From: CBDFHC01 sp965247585
GTDB lineage: Bacteria > Chloroflexota > Dehalococcoidia > Lucifugimonadales > GCA-2712585
NCBI GenBank assembly: GCA_965247585.1
Contig: CBDFHC010000005.1
Location: 496,001 to 560,000 of the forward strand
DNA: 64,000 nucleotides
Reading direction: 5' to 3'
Shown here in pieces: positions 33,145 through 41,328 of the stretch. How positions within the stretch are numbered: the first letter of the stretch is position 1; each line of letters begins with the position of its first letter. The notes beneath the pieces were generated by a model, which saw only the letters and a list, made by a program, of their open reading frames with translations, did not search any database and was not told the origin of the DNA. Position numbers and translations under genes: made by a program.

Positions 33145-33288
33145 ATTGGCGCCCCGCCGCCGCATTGGGTCCCGGGTCCGTGGCTGGTGTCACTTTAACC
33201 GTCGCCGTCATACACTTCCCTCCGGCCTCACTTTCCCTCGGTGGCTCAATCTTCTATCCTGTTTCCAGGTGGATGAGTCCAAGTTGCA

Positions 33289-34395
33289 ATGAATGATTGC
33301 CCAATAAATGACCCCATGCACCGCGCCCTGGAGCTGGCCCACTGCGCCCTGGGCACCACCAGTCCCAACCCCGCGGTGGGCGCCGTGCTGGTGAAGGACG
33401 GCCGCGTGGTGGGCGAGGGCTTCACCCAACCGCCGGGCCAGGCCCACGCCGAGATCGTCGCGCTCCGCGCCGCCGGTGACCAGGCCCGCGGCGCCGTCCT
33501 CTACTCCACCCTGGAGCCCTGCAACATCCACGGCCGAACTCCGCCCTGTACCGAAGCCCTGATTCAGGCGGGGGTAGCGGAGGTGCGCTACGCCGTGGTG
33601 GACCCCAACCCCCGCGTTCGGGGCGAGGGGCACCGTCAGCTCGACGCCGCGGAAATCGCCACCCATCATCAGCCGGTGGACGGCGCCCAGGAGCTGTACG
33701 AGGCCTTCTCCAAGCATATCAATACCGGCCTCCCCTTCGTCACCGCCAAGTTCGCCATGAGCCTGGACGGGAAGATAGCCACCCGCACCGGGGACTCCCA
33801 GTGGATCACCGGGGAGCCGGCGCGGCATCTTGTACACCAGTTACGCCGCGCGTCCGACGCCATAATCGTGGGGGTCAACACCGTGCTGCGGGACGACCCT
33901 CGCCTGACAGCGCGGGACGGCGACGGAAGTCCCCTGGACCGCCAGCCCCTGCGCGTGGTGGTGGACAGCCGGGGCAGGACGCCCCCGCAAGCCCGGCTGC
34001 TGAATTCTCCCGGCAACACGCTGGTGGCCATGGCCGTCAACCACGACGAGACGAAAGGCGCGCTGGAGCGCGCCGGCGCGGAGGTGCTCTGCCAGCCGCA
34101 CGGCTCAGCCAGGGTGGACCTGGAGGCCTTGCTGGCGGAGCTGGGCCGCCGCGGCGTTGTTAGTGCAATGGTGGAGGGCGGCGGCACTCTACTGGGCTCC
34201 TTATTTGACGCCGGCCTGGTGGACAAGGTGTGGGCCTTCATCGCCCCCACCATCATCGGGGGAAAGGACGCCCCATCGCCGGTGCAGGGCGCCGGGGCGG
34301 AGATGTTGACCGACGCCATATCATTGGAACGAGTGACGGTGCGGCAGGTGGGTAGCGACCTGCTGGTAAAGGGTTACCCGAAAGGAACGGGATAG
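33289..34395 (+). CDS. ribD: Bifunctional pyrimidine deaminase/reductase RibD
   Basis: This 368-residue protein has an N-terminal deaminase domain (1-145) with zinc ligands in QAHAEIVAL and LEPCNIHGRTPPCTEALI, then a reductase domain (about 150-365) beginning PFVTAKFAMSLDGKIATRTGDSQWITG. It carries out the second and third steps of riboflavin synthesis. It heads the ribD-ribE-ribBA operon; the ribE GTG follows the stop by one base. The 144-base leader shows no recognisable FMN riboswitch. Confidence 0.95.
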   Translation: MNDCPINDPMHRALELAHCALGTTSPNPAVGAVLVKDGRVVGEGFTQPPGQAHAEIVALRAAGDQARGAVLYSTLEPCNIHGRTPPCTEALIQAGVAEVRYAVVDPNPRVRGEGHRQLDAAEIATHHQPVDGAQELYEAFSKHINTGLPFVTAKFAMSLDGKIATRTGDSQWITGEPARHLVHQLRRASDAIIVGVNTVLRDDPRLTARDGDGSPLDRQPLRVVVDSRGRTPPQARLLNSPGNTLVAMAVNHDETKGALERAGAEVLCQPHGSARVDLEALLAELGRRGVVSAMVEGGGTLLGSLFDAGLVDKVWAFIAPTIIGGKDAPSPVQGAGAEMLTDAISLERVTVRQVGSDLLVKGYPKGTG

Positions 34396-34396
34396 A

Positions 34397-35011
34397 GTGT
34401 TTACCGGGATTGTCGAAGAGGTGGGCACAGTCGGCGCCTTCGACGGTGAGCGGCTGCAAATCAAGGCGCGGCGGGTCACCGAAGACCTATCGCTGGGCGA
34501 CAGCGTGTCGGTCAACGGGGCCTGTCTTACCGCGGTGGCGCTCCACCGTGGGGCCTTCAGCGTGGAGCTGTCCCCGGAAACACTGCGGCGGACAAACCTG
34601 GGTTCGCTGGAGAAGGGGCACCCGGTGAACCTGGAGCGGGCACTGGCGGCCACCGCCCGGCTGGGAGGACACATCGTCCAGGGGCACGTGGATGGCCGGG
34701 GCCGGGTCACCTCCAGCCGGCTGGAAGGGGAATCTACCATCTTCCGTATTCGAATGCCAAAGGGGCTGATGCGCTATATTGTAGATAAGGGATTCGTGGC
34801 TGTGGACGGTATCAGTCTTACAGTAGTCAAGAAATTTAGTTCCTCTTTTACGGTCTCTGTGATACCATACAGCCTCGAAAATACGAATATGAGAAGGCGT
34901 CGGACCGGAGATATGGTGAACCTGGAAGTAGACATACTGGCCAAGTATGTTGAAAGCTTATTGGGTTCTCAAAAGTCGCCTTCCCCTGCTGATCATACGA
35001 GGAAATCGTAA
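34397..35011 (+). CDS. ribE: Riboflavin synthase, alpha chain
   Basis: This 204-residue protein has two tandem lumazine-binding domains. The first starts FTGIVEEVGTV and includes LGDSVSVNGACLTAV; the second has GHIVQGHVDGRGRV and VDGISLTVV. It dismutates two lumazines into riboflavin and the ribityl-uracil precursor. The GTG start lies one base after ribD and the TAA stop shares one base with the ribBA ATG (TAATG), so translation is coupled. Confidence 0.95.
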   Translation: MFTGIVEEVGTVGAFDGERLQIKARRVTEDLSLGDSVSVNGACLTAVALHRGAFSVELSPETLRRTNLGSLEKGHPVNLERALAATARLGGHIVQGHVDGRGRVTSSRLEGESTIFRIRMPKGLMRYIVDKGFVAVDGISLTVVKKFSSSFTVSVIPYSLENTNMRRRRTGDMVNLEVDILAKYVESLLGSQKSPSPADHTRKS

Positions 35012-36234
35012 TGCCGTTAATATCGGTGGAAGAGGCGATTGAAGAGTTTAAACAGGGCAAATTCATCATCATCGTTGACGACGCCAAACGGGAGAACGAA
35101 GGCGACCTGACCATAGCAGCGGAGTTGGTTACCCCGGAGGCGGTCAACTTCATGACGAAGTACGCCCGGGGGCTTCTCTGCATGCCGGTGACCGACCAGT
35201 ACCTGGACCGGCTTAACATTCCCTTGATGGCGCAGACCCATGCCGCCGCCATGCACGGCACCGCCTTCACCGTTTCCATTGACTATCTGAAGGATACTAC
35301 CACCGGCATCTCCGCCTTCGATCGCTCTGCCACTGTTAGGGCCGTCATAGACCCGGAGTCCAACGCCGGGGACTTTGCTCAGCCGGGCCACACCTTCCCG
35401 CTGCGCTACCGGGAGGGCGGCATCCTGGTACGGGCTGGCCACACAGAGGCCAGCGTGGACATGTCAATGTTGTCCGGGTTGAAGCCCGCCGCGGTTATCT
35501 GCGAGATCATGAATGACGACGGCACCATGGCGCGGATGCCGGACTTGGAGAAGTTCTCCAAGGAGCACAACATCAACGTCGTCTCCATCGCCCAGCTCAT
35601 CGCCCACCGGCGCCGCACGGAGCGGCTGGCCCAAAAGGTGGGCGAGGCCAGGATGCCCACCAAGTACGGGGACTTCACCATCCACGGCTTCACCGCCCGC
35701 TACGATTCGGACCAGCACGTGGCACTGGTGATGGGAGACTGGCAGCCGGACGAGTCGGTGATGGTGCGGGTGCATAGCCAGTGTTTCACCGGGGACATCT
35801 TTGGCAGCCTGCGCTGCGATTGTGGCCATCAAGTGGAGCAGGCGCTGAAGGCCATTGCCGACGAGGGGAAGGGCGTTTTTCTGTATATGCGGCAGGAAGG
35901 CCGCGGCATTGGGCTGCACAACAAGATTCGGGCCTACCATCTACAGGACGGCGGGCTGGACACCGTAGAAGCCAACGAAAAGCTGGGATTTGAGCCGGAC
36001 CTACGGAACTACGGTATTGGGGCGCAGATCCTTTCAGACCTGGGTGTGAGAAAGATTCGGCTTCTCACCAACAACCCCCAGAAGATCGTCGGCCTCAGCG
36101 GCTTTGACCTGGAGGTGGTGGAGCGGGTGCCCATGCCTGTGGAGGTCACCGACCAGAACGTGCGCTACCTGCGGGCGAAGAAGGAGAAGCTGGGCCACAT
36201 GATTGGCCTTGACAACTCGGCCTCCGACAGCTAG
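35011..36234 (+). CDS. ribBA: Bifunctional DHBP synthase/GTP cyclohydrolase II
   Basis: This 407-residue fusion has an N-terminal dihydroxybutanone-phosphate synthase (1-205) with IIVDDAKRENEGDL and the GHTEASVDM segment. The C-terminal half is GTP cyclohydrolase II, with zinc cysteines in SQCFTGDIFGSLRCDCG and the loop LYMRQEGRGIGL. It makes both starting precursors of riboflavin. It is the last gene of the operon, which is followed by repeat copy B. Confidence 0.95.
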   Translation: MPLISVEEAIEEFKQGKFIIIVDDAKRENEGDLTIAAELVTPEAVNFMTKYARGLLCMPVTDQYLDRLNIPLMAQTHAAAMHGTAFTVSIDYLKDTTTGISAFDRSATVRAVIDPESNAGDFAQPGHTFPLRYREGGILVRAGHTEASVDMSMLSGLKPAAVICEIMNDDGTMARMPDLEKFSKEHNINVVSIAQLIAHRRRTERLAQKVGEARMPTKYGDFTIHGFTARYDSDQHVALVMGDWQPDESVMVRVHSQCFTGDIFGSLRCDCGHQVEQALKAIADEGKGVFLYMRQEGRGIGLHNKIRAYHLQDGGLDTVEANEKLGFEPDLRNYGIGAQILSDLGVRKIRLLTNNPQKIVGLSGFDLEVVERVPMPVEVTDQNVRYLRAKKEKLGHMIGLDNSASDS

Positions 36235-36286
36235 CCCCGCGGCCCCTGGCCACCTCCCCAAACGCCACCCTCCCATCCCTCTAACA

Positions 36287-36370
36287 TGCCCAAAAGAGGG
36301 AGTCCAGAGGGGGAATTCCCACCTGGCGGGAGTCTGAGGGTGCCCCTCAGAAAACTACCCCCCTAAAACC
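36287..36370 (+). repeat. Intergenic repeat family, copy B
   Basis: GCCCAAAAGAGGGAGTCCAG and GGCGGGAGTCTGAGGGTG match copy A at 22673-22793 in the same orientation. The 3' GGTGGGT block is missing or diverged, so this copy is shorter. It fills the gap between ribBA and prfB. Confidence 0.7.
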
Positions 36371-36374
36371 ATCC

Positions 36375-37485
36375 CTACTCCGGCTGCCGGCCTACCGTAG
36401 AGAGCAGGTAGGAGTTGAGGAAGCCATCTATGTCACCGTCCAGGACGGCTTCGGCGTTGGACGTCTGGTATTCGCTTCGGTGGTCCTTCACCAGCTTGTA
36501 CGGGTGCAACACGTAGCTGCGGATTTGGCTGCCCCACTCCACCGATTGCCGTTCGCCACGGATCTCCTCCACCTCCCTGGCCCGCTCTTCCATTCTCCGC
36601 TGCAATAGCTTCGCGCGAAGGACCGTCATAGCGTACTCCCGGTTCTGGTGCTGGGACCGCTCGGTCTGGCACGCCACTACGATGCCCGTGGGTAGGTGCG
36701 TCAGCCGCACCGCGGAGGCCACCTTCTGCACGTTCTGGCCGCCGGGCCCGCTGGAGCGGAAAAAGTCCATCTTCAACTCTTCCGGGCGAATAACCACCTC
36801 CACGTCCTCCTCCTCCGCTACCGGGAGCGCCTCCACGTGCGCGAATGAGGTGTGCCGAAGGTGGTCGTTGTTGAAAGGAGAGAGACGTACCAGCCGGTGA
36901 ACGCCCTTTTCCGCCTTGAGATAGCCGTAGGCCGTGGGGCCCTCTACCTCAATGGTGGCGCTTTTGATGCCCGCCCCTTCTCCTTCTGAAAGGTCAAGAA
37001 GCTGGGTCTTGTAGCCGTGCTTCTCGCCCCACCGAAGGTACATTCGAAGGAGCATCTCGCTCCAGTCTTGAGAGTCCACTCCACCGGCGCCGGCCTGGAC
37101 CGATATGATGCAGGGGCGGTCGTCATACGGACCGGACAGGGTTAACTGGAACTCCTTGGCATGGAACTCGTCGAAGAACTGCTCCGTCTCCTGGGTCAAC
37201 TGCTCCTCCAGTGACGGGTCCTCCTCCCCCTGGGCCATCTCCACCAACTCCAGCAGAGAGGCGGCCTGCGCCTCCAGCCCTCGCCAGGCGTCCACCGTTT
37301 CCTTGAGCCGGGTGAGCCGCTGCATGCCGGACTGCGCCGCCTTAGGGTCCTCCCAAAACGAGGTCTCGGCGGACTCCGTTTCTATTCGTATTATCTCGTT
37401 TTCTTTAGCAGGGACGTCAAAGACGCTCCTGCACCTGGCCAACCTTTTCTACTATCTCCAGTAGCTTCTGCTTCAGGTCCTGCAT
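36375..37485 (-). CDS. prfB: Peptide chain release factor 2 with programmed +1 frameshift
   Basis: Two frames join at the classic RF2 recoding site. Translation from ATG 37485 gives 22 codons ending CTT (37420-37422), then in-frame TGA (37417-37419) followed by C. A +1 slip past the T continues DVPAKENE to the stop at 36375, making about 369 residues, normal for RF2. An internal AGGAG lies three bases before CTT, the spacing that stimulates slippage in E. coli. The product has the anticodon-like SPF motif (VRLSPFNNDH) and catalytic GGQ in SSGPGGQNVQKV. RF2 reads UGA and UAA; low RF2 lets ribosomes frameshift, an autoregulatory loop. Confidence 0.95.
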
Positions 37486-37547
37486 TCCCCGTCCTTTCTC
37501 CAATTCCGGCGCACCCCAGAGGGGCGCCGCGTTCTTTAGATTTTGAC

Positions 37548-38237
37548 TTACGAAGGCGCCGGCGCCAAGGTTAGCCTGCCGGACGCCGCATGATGCGCCA
37601 GGCGAGTCGGCTCCGGGACCCGGTAGCCGTCGCCGCATGCCAGCACCCACTCCACTGCGGTCTTGAAGTCAATTTTGTGCCCCACTGATACATATACCGG
37701 CGAGACTCCGGTGCGCGTGCGCACGGCCATGCCCACTACCTCCCCTCCGTCCATCATCGGCGCGGTGCTGCCCCGCTCCAGCCCCAGCGGGCCGTGGCTT
37801 CCCACCAGCACCGACTTGGCGCAGCCGATGGTGGGCAACTCCATCAGCAGGCCCAGATGGCAGGCCAGCCCGAACCGGCGCGGGTGCGCGTAGCCTTGCC
37901 CGTCCACCAACACCAGGTCCGGCGTCAACGTTAGCGCCTCCAGTGCGGCGGCCAGCACCGGGACCTCTCGAAAAGATAGGAACCCCGGCACGTAGGGCAT
38001 CCCCGGCTCTACCTTAGCCGTTTTCACCTCCCCCGGCGTCAGGCCAGGGTAGCTCAACACTACCGCGGCGCCCAGCGATTGGCCCTGTTGGTCGGCGCCG
38101 GAGATGTCCAGCCCCGCGACGCACCGCACCTGGGGGGCAAGCGCGTTGACGAAGGAGACCTGGGGGGCCAGCCGCTCTTGAATGGCCTTCCCCTGGGCGA
38201 TGGTAACTCGCCACGGATGCAGCTCCCGCAGCCTCAC
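37548..38237 (-). CDS. nfi: Deoxyribonuclease V (endonuclease V)
   Basis: This 229-residue protein has the EndoV motifs CVAGLDIS (first catalytic Asp), MPYVPGFLSFREVP (the wedge region), LVLVDGQGYAHPRRFGLACHLG (second Asp, His) and IGCAKSVLVG. It cuts near deaminated bases, mainly hypoxanthine in DNA or inosine in RNA. It lies upstream of prfB on the same strand with 62 bases between them. The start is ATG 38237. Confidence 0.94.
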   Translation of the reverse strand: MRLRELHPWRVTIAQGKAIQERLAPQVSFVNALAPQVRCVAGLDISGADQQGQSLGAAVVLSYPGLTPGEVKTAKVEPGMPYVPGFLSFREVPVLAAALEALTLTPDLVLVDGQGYAHPRRFGLACHLGLLMELPTIGCAKSVLVGSHGPLGLERGSTAPMMDGGEVVGMAVRTRTGVSPVYVSVGHKIDFKTAVEWVLACGDGYRVPEPTRLAHHAASGRLTLAPAPS

Positions 38238-38278
38238 GAGAAGATTATACCATTGGCGGTGGGCTCGGTCTGGGGGAA

Positions 38279-38604
38279 GCCCGGCATGCCGGTTGGGACC
38301 GGTACCGCTATGGATGAAAATTGTAGGCTGGGAGATTCCACCTGTACGCGGTATGAACTATTTCGGTGCTGCTCAGCCAGGGCGATAGTTGGCTGCTCCT
38401 AAGGGCTACAAATCACAGGTTGGTGGTTCCCACCCACCCGCCCAGAAAGGTTTTTAAAAGGTTTTCTGAGGGACACCCTCAGACTCCCGGCAGAGGGGCA
38501 CAGCCCCTCTACACTCCTCCCTTGGTGGGTCTCTCTGACCGGGAGCCGGTCCAGTTTTGTGGGAAAACCCGGCATGCCGGTTTAGACCGGCACCGCTATG
38601 GATG
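38279..38604. repeat. Pair of direct repeats flanking repeat copy C
   Basis: A block of about 37 bases starting CCCGGCATGCCGGTT and ending ACCGCTATGGATGA occurs at 38279-38317 and again, with three or four changes, at 38568-38604. Both face the same way and bracket copy C of the intergenic repeat. The whole 38238-38721 gap has no gene. Confidence 0.7.
38408..38527 (-). repeat. Intergenic repeat family, copy C (inverted)
   Basis: Read on the minus strand, it has the same order as copy A: a CAGAGG-type hairpin, GAGTCTGAGGGTGTCCC, CTGGGCGGGTGGGT, then ACCACCAACCTGTGATTT. Similarity to copy A extends over about 110 bases, with the most divergence in the AT-rich middle. Confidence 0.75.
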
Positions 38605-38721
38605 ATTCCGTTCAAGATACCGGCCCACGCTGCCTCCGTCCGCTCTGGGGGCTAAGGCAGCTACGTTCGGCGCTCACCTCATGTATATTAGGCTCGGTGC
38701 TTAAAGTGGACTTCCACCCCA

Positions 38722-39594
38722 ATGGATGATCTGACGCCCTGGCTGACGGTGGCGCTCCTGGCCCTGGGGCTAGGCGCGGGCACCTACGGCGTCCTCATCG
38801 GCGCGGGGGGCGGATTCATAATCGCGCCGTTACTGATTGTGGTCTTCGACGTGGACCACGAGGTGGCGGTGGGCACCAGCCTGGTCACCGTCTTCCTCGC
38901 CTCCACCTCCGGCGCCGCCTCGTTCCTCAGGCTGCGCCAGGTGGACCTCCGGGCGGCCATGCTGTTCAGCGCCGCGGCCATACCCGGGGCGGTGCTGGGG
39001 GTGGTGGGATTGGGCCACGTGCCGTCTGGCTCATTCCAGATAATCTACGGCGTCATCCTGGTGGCGCTGGGCGTCTACATCATCCTCCAACCCCGGTTGG
39101 ATAAGGCCAGAGACCCAGATACTCCCAGGGCGGCGGTAAAGAATCGACCCGGCTGGTGGAGCAAGGTCAGCAGCCTGGGAACCCGCACCAGCACCGTGGT
39201 GACTGCGCAGAGCGGCGAGTACAGCTACACTTACAATGAGCCCATGGCCGTCCTGACCAACGGCGCATTCGGCTTCACTGCCGGCTTCTTCGGCATGGGC
39301 GGCGGACCGCTCCGCACCCCGGCGCTGGTCTACCTGTTCCACTTTCCCATGGTGGTGGCGGTGTCAACCTCGGTAGTCTCTCAAGTCCTCTTTACCGCCA
39401 TAGGCAGCGCGGCCCACGCCGTGGACAATAACGTAGATATAGTCCCGGCGCTGCTCATTGGAGCCGGGATGATTGTAGGCGCGCAGATTGCGGTGCGGAC
39501 CTCGCGCCGCTTCAGGCCACGGGGGCTGATGCGGCTGCTGTCGCTGGCGCTGCTGGGCATCGGCGCCCAGCTTATAGTGTCGGGGGTGGGATGA
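38722..39594 (+). CDS. TauE/SafE (TSUP) family permease
   Basis: This 290-residue protein has seven or eight hydrophobic helices in two halves. Each half carries the TSUP glycine-rich pattern: GVLIGAGGGFIIAPLLIVVF in the first and GFTAGFFGMGGGPLRTPALVYLF in the second. A soluble loop of about 65 residues separates them. Family members export sulfite, sulfoacetate or related organosulfur anions. The ligand here is unknown. It overlaps tgt by four bases (ATGA). Confidence 0.82.
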   Translation: MDDLTPWLTVALLALGLGAGTYGVLIGAGGGFIIAPLLIVVFDVDHEVAVGTSLVTVFLASTSGAASFLRLRQVDLRAAMLFSAAAIPGAVLGVVGLGHVPSGSFQIIYGVILVALGVYIILQPRLDKARDPDTPRAAVKNRPGWWSKVSSLGTRTSTVVTAQSGEYSYTYNEPMAVLTNGAFGFTAGFFGMGGGPLRTPALVYLFHFPMVVAVSTSVVSQVLFTAIGSAAHAVDNNVDIVPALLIGAGMIVGAQIAVRTSRRFRPRGLMRLLSLALLGIGAQLIVSGVG

Positions 39595-40763
39595 TGGCCC
39601 AACGCTTCGAGTTCCAGGTGGAGGCCCGCGGCGGCCGCGCCAGGGCAGGCCACATGAACACCGGCCACGGCCGGGTGACCACGCCCGCCTTCATGCCCGT
39701 GGCAACCCAGGCCACCGTGAAGGGGCTTTCGGCCCGGGAGGTGAAGGAGTTGGGCGCCGACATCCTCCTAAGCAACACGTACCACCTCTACCTCAGGCCA
39801 GGCATCGCCGTGATTGAGGAGATGGGAGGGCTCCACCGGTTTATGAGCTGGGACGGCCCGATACTGACTGACAGCGGTGGGTTTCAGGCCTTCAGCCTGG
39901 GCCGTTTGGTACGGTTTGACGACAACGGGATGGAGTTCCGCTCCCACGTTGACGGCAGCCGCCACCTGTTCACGCCGGAGAAGGTGGTGGAGTACCAGCG
40001 GCGCCTGGGTGTGGACGTGATGATGTGCCTCGACCAGTGCGTTGCCGCCAACGGACCGGAGGAGACCGTGAGACAAGCCATGGAGCGCACCCACCGCTGG
40101 GCGGCCCGGTGCCGTCAAGCAGCGTTGGACGGCGGCCCGCCCCTGTTCGGAATCGTCCAAGGGGGAATCTCAGAAGAGATGCGCCGGGAGTCCGCCCAGT
40201 TCATTACGTCCCTGGAGTTCCCCGGCTACGCGGTTGGGGGGCTGGCGGTGGGAGAGACCAAGTCACAGATGTACGCCACCGTGGACCTGATGGACCGCAG
40301 TCTCCCGGAGGCGAGGCCCCGGTACCTTATGGGCGTGGGCTCCCCGGAGGACCTGGTGGAATGCGTCGCCCGCGGGGTTGACCTGTTCGACTGCGCGTTG
40401 CCCACCCGGGTGGCCCGGACCGGCGCCGTGTTCACTCCAGCCGGCCGCATCACCTTGAGCGCATCGCGCTTCAGCGGCGTGAAAGGGCCGGTGGACCCCG
40501 CCTGCGACTGCCCAACCTGCCAGGATTACGACGTTGGGTACCTGAACCACCTGTTCAAGACCCGGGAGCTGCTGGGATTGCGGCTGGCGACACTGCACAA
40601 CCTCAGGTTCATTCACCGGTTGATGGCGCGCATGCGGGCGCACATCCTTGAGGGCACCTTCCAGACCTTCGCCCAGGGGTTCCTCTCCAATTACAAACCG
40701 ACCGACGAAACGGCCAGAATGAAGCAGAAGGAGAAGTGGCTGGAGTCCAGGCTGAGAGGCTAG
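39591..40763 (+). CDS. tgt: Queuine tRNA-ribosyltransferase (tRNA-guanine transglycosylase)
   Basis: This 390-residue enzyme has the TGT blocks ADILLSNTYHLYLRPG, GPILTDSGGFQAFSLG (catalytic Asp), YAVGGLAVGE, FDCALPTRVARTGAVFT (nucleophile Asp) and a zinc site CDCPTCQDYDVGYLNHLF. It swaps guanine-34 of GUN-anticodon tRNAs for preQ1 or queuine. ATG 39591 overlaps the permease stop, and ATG 39594 is an alternative. Its TAG stop overlaps that of the convergent MoaD-like gene in CTAG. Confidence 0.95.
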   Translation: MMAQRFEFQVEARGGRARAGHMNTGHGRVTTPAFMPVATQATVKGLSAREVKELGADILLSNTYHLYLRPGIAVIEEMGGLHRFMSWDGPILTDSGGFQAFSLGRLVRFDDNGMEFRSHVDGSRHLFTPEKVVEYQRRLGVDVMMCLDQCVAANGPEETVRQAMERTHRWAARCRQAALDGGPPLFGIVQGGISEEMRRESAQFITSLEFPGYAVGGLAVGETKSQMYATVDLMDRSLPEARPRYLMGVGSPEDLVECVARGVDLFDCALPTRVARTGAVFTPAGRITLSASRFSGVKGPVDPACDCPTCQDYDVGYLNHLFKTRELLGLRLATLHNLRFIHRLMARMRAHILEGTFQTFAQGFLSNYKPTDETARMKQKEKWLESRLRG

Positions 40764-41035
40764 CCGCCGGCCACGGCGGGGACGATGCTCACCTCGTCGC
40801 CGGAATTGGTGATTGTGCCGACCCCTTCCAGGAACCGCACGTCTTCACCGTTCAGATAAATGTTGACGAAGTAGCGAAGCTCCCCGCTCTCATCCAGCAA
40901 CCGCTCTTTGAAGCCTGGGAAACCTGTTTCCAGGTGGTCTATCATCTCAGAGATGCTGGCCGCCTCGACTTCCAGCTTGTCCTGGCCGTTGGTCAGACGT
41001 CTCAGCGGAGTGGGCACCCTTACCATGACTGCCAT
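40760..41035 (-). CDS. MoaD/ThiS-like sulfur carrier protein
   Basis: This 91-residue beta-grasp protein starts AVMVRVPTPLRRLT, has the IYLNGEDVRFLEGVGT and GDEVSIVPAVAGG segments, and ends in Gly-Gly, the tail that is thiocarboxylated or adenylated in ubiquitin-like sulfur carriers. No molybdopterin or thiamine gene is near. Instead a NIL-domain protein and threonine synthase precede it on the same strand, so it may donate sulfur in amino-acid synthesis, as CysO does. Confidence 0.88.
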   Translation of the reverse strand: MAVMVRVPTPLRRLTNGQDKLEVEAASISEMIDHLETGFPGFKERLLDESGELRYFVNIYLNGEDVRFLEGVGTITNSGDEVSIVPAVAGG

Positions 41036-41081
41036 ATTACGGCATCCTCCTTGGACCGCTGCGCTATTGGCGCGCGGCCGG

Positions 41082-41324
41082 CTAACCTTCTATTACGTCC
41101 CCTGCCACCGGGTCAACCCTGACTCCTACGGAGCCGACCCAGTCCAACCCCGCCTGAATTTCGGTCTCCTCGCCCTCCAGCTCCAGCACCACCCAACCCA
41201 TCTCCTCGCGTACGTCGGCGCGCCGGATGTTGGTGATTATCCGAAACTTCTGGCCCAGGTCATAGATAATCGGGTCGGTAACCAACTGCGTGGGAAACGT
41301 GAACTTCACCCTCTGCTTGGCCAT
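41082..41324 (-). CDS. NIL domain protein
   Basis: This 80-residue protein consists of one NIL domain: VKFTFPTQLVTDPIIYDLGQKF, then NIRRADVREEMGWVVLELEG. In MetN this ACT-like domain binds methionine, and NIL-ferredoxin proteins take part in sulfide incorporation into homocysteine in some anaerobes. It starts four bases after the threonine synthase stop and precedes the sulfur-carrier gene by 46 bases. A role in sulfur amino-acid synthesis or its sensing is inferred. Confidence 0.85.
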   Translation of the reverse strand: MAKQRVKFTFPTQLVTDPIIYDLGQKFRIITNIRRADVREEMGWVVLELEGEETEIQAGLDWVGSVGVRVDPVAGDVIEG

Positions 41325-41328
41325 GGGG

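Noticed and set aside
33145..33288. FMN riboswitch before ribD
   Set aside because: The leader shows none of the conserved RFN core words, and only 144 bases separate dcd from ribD.
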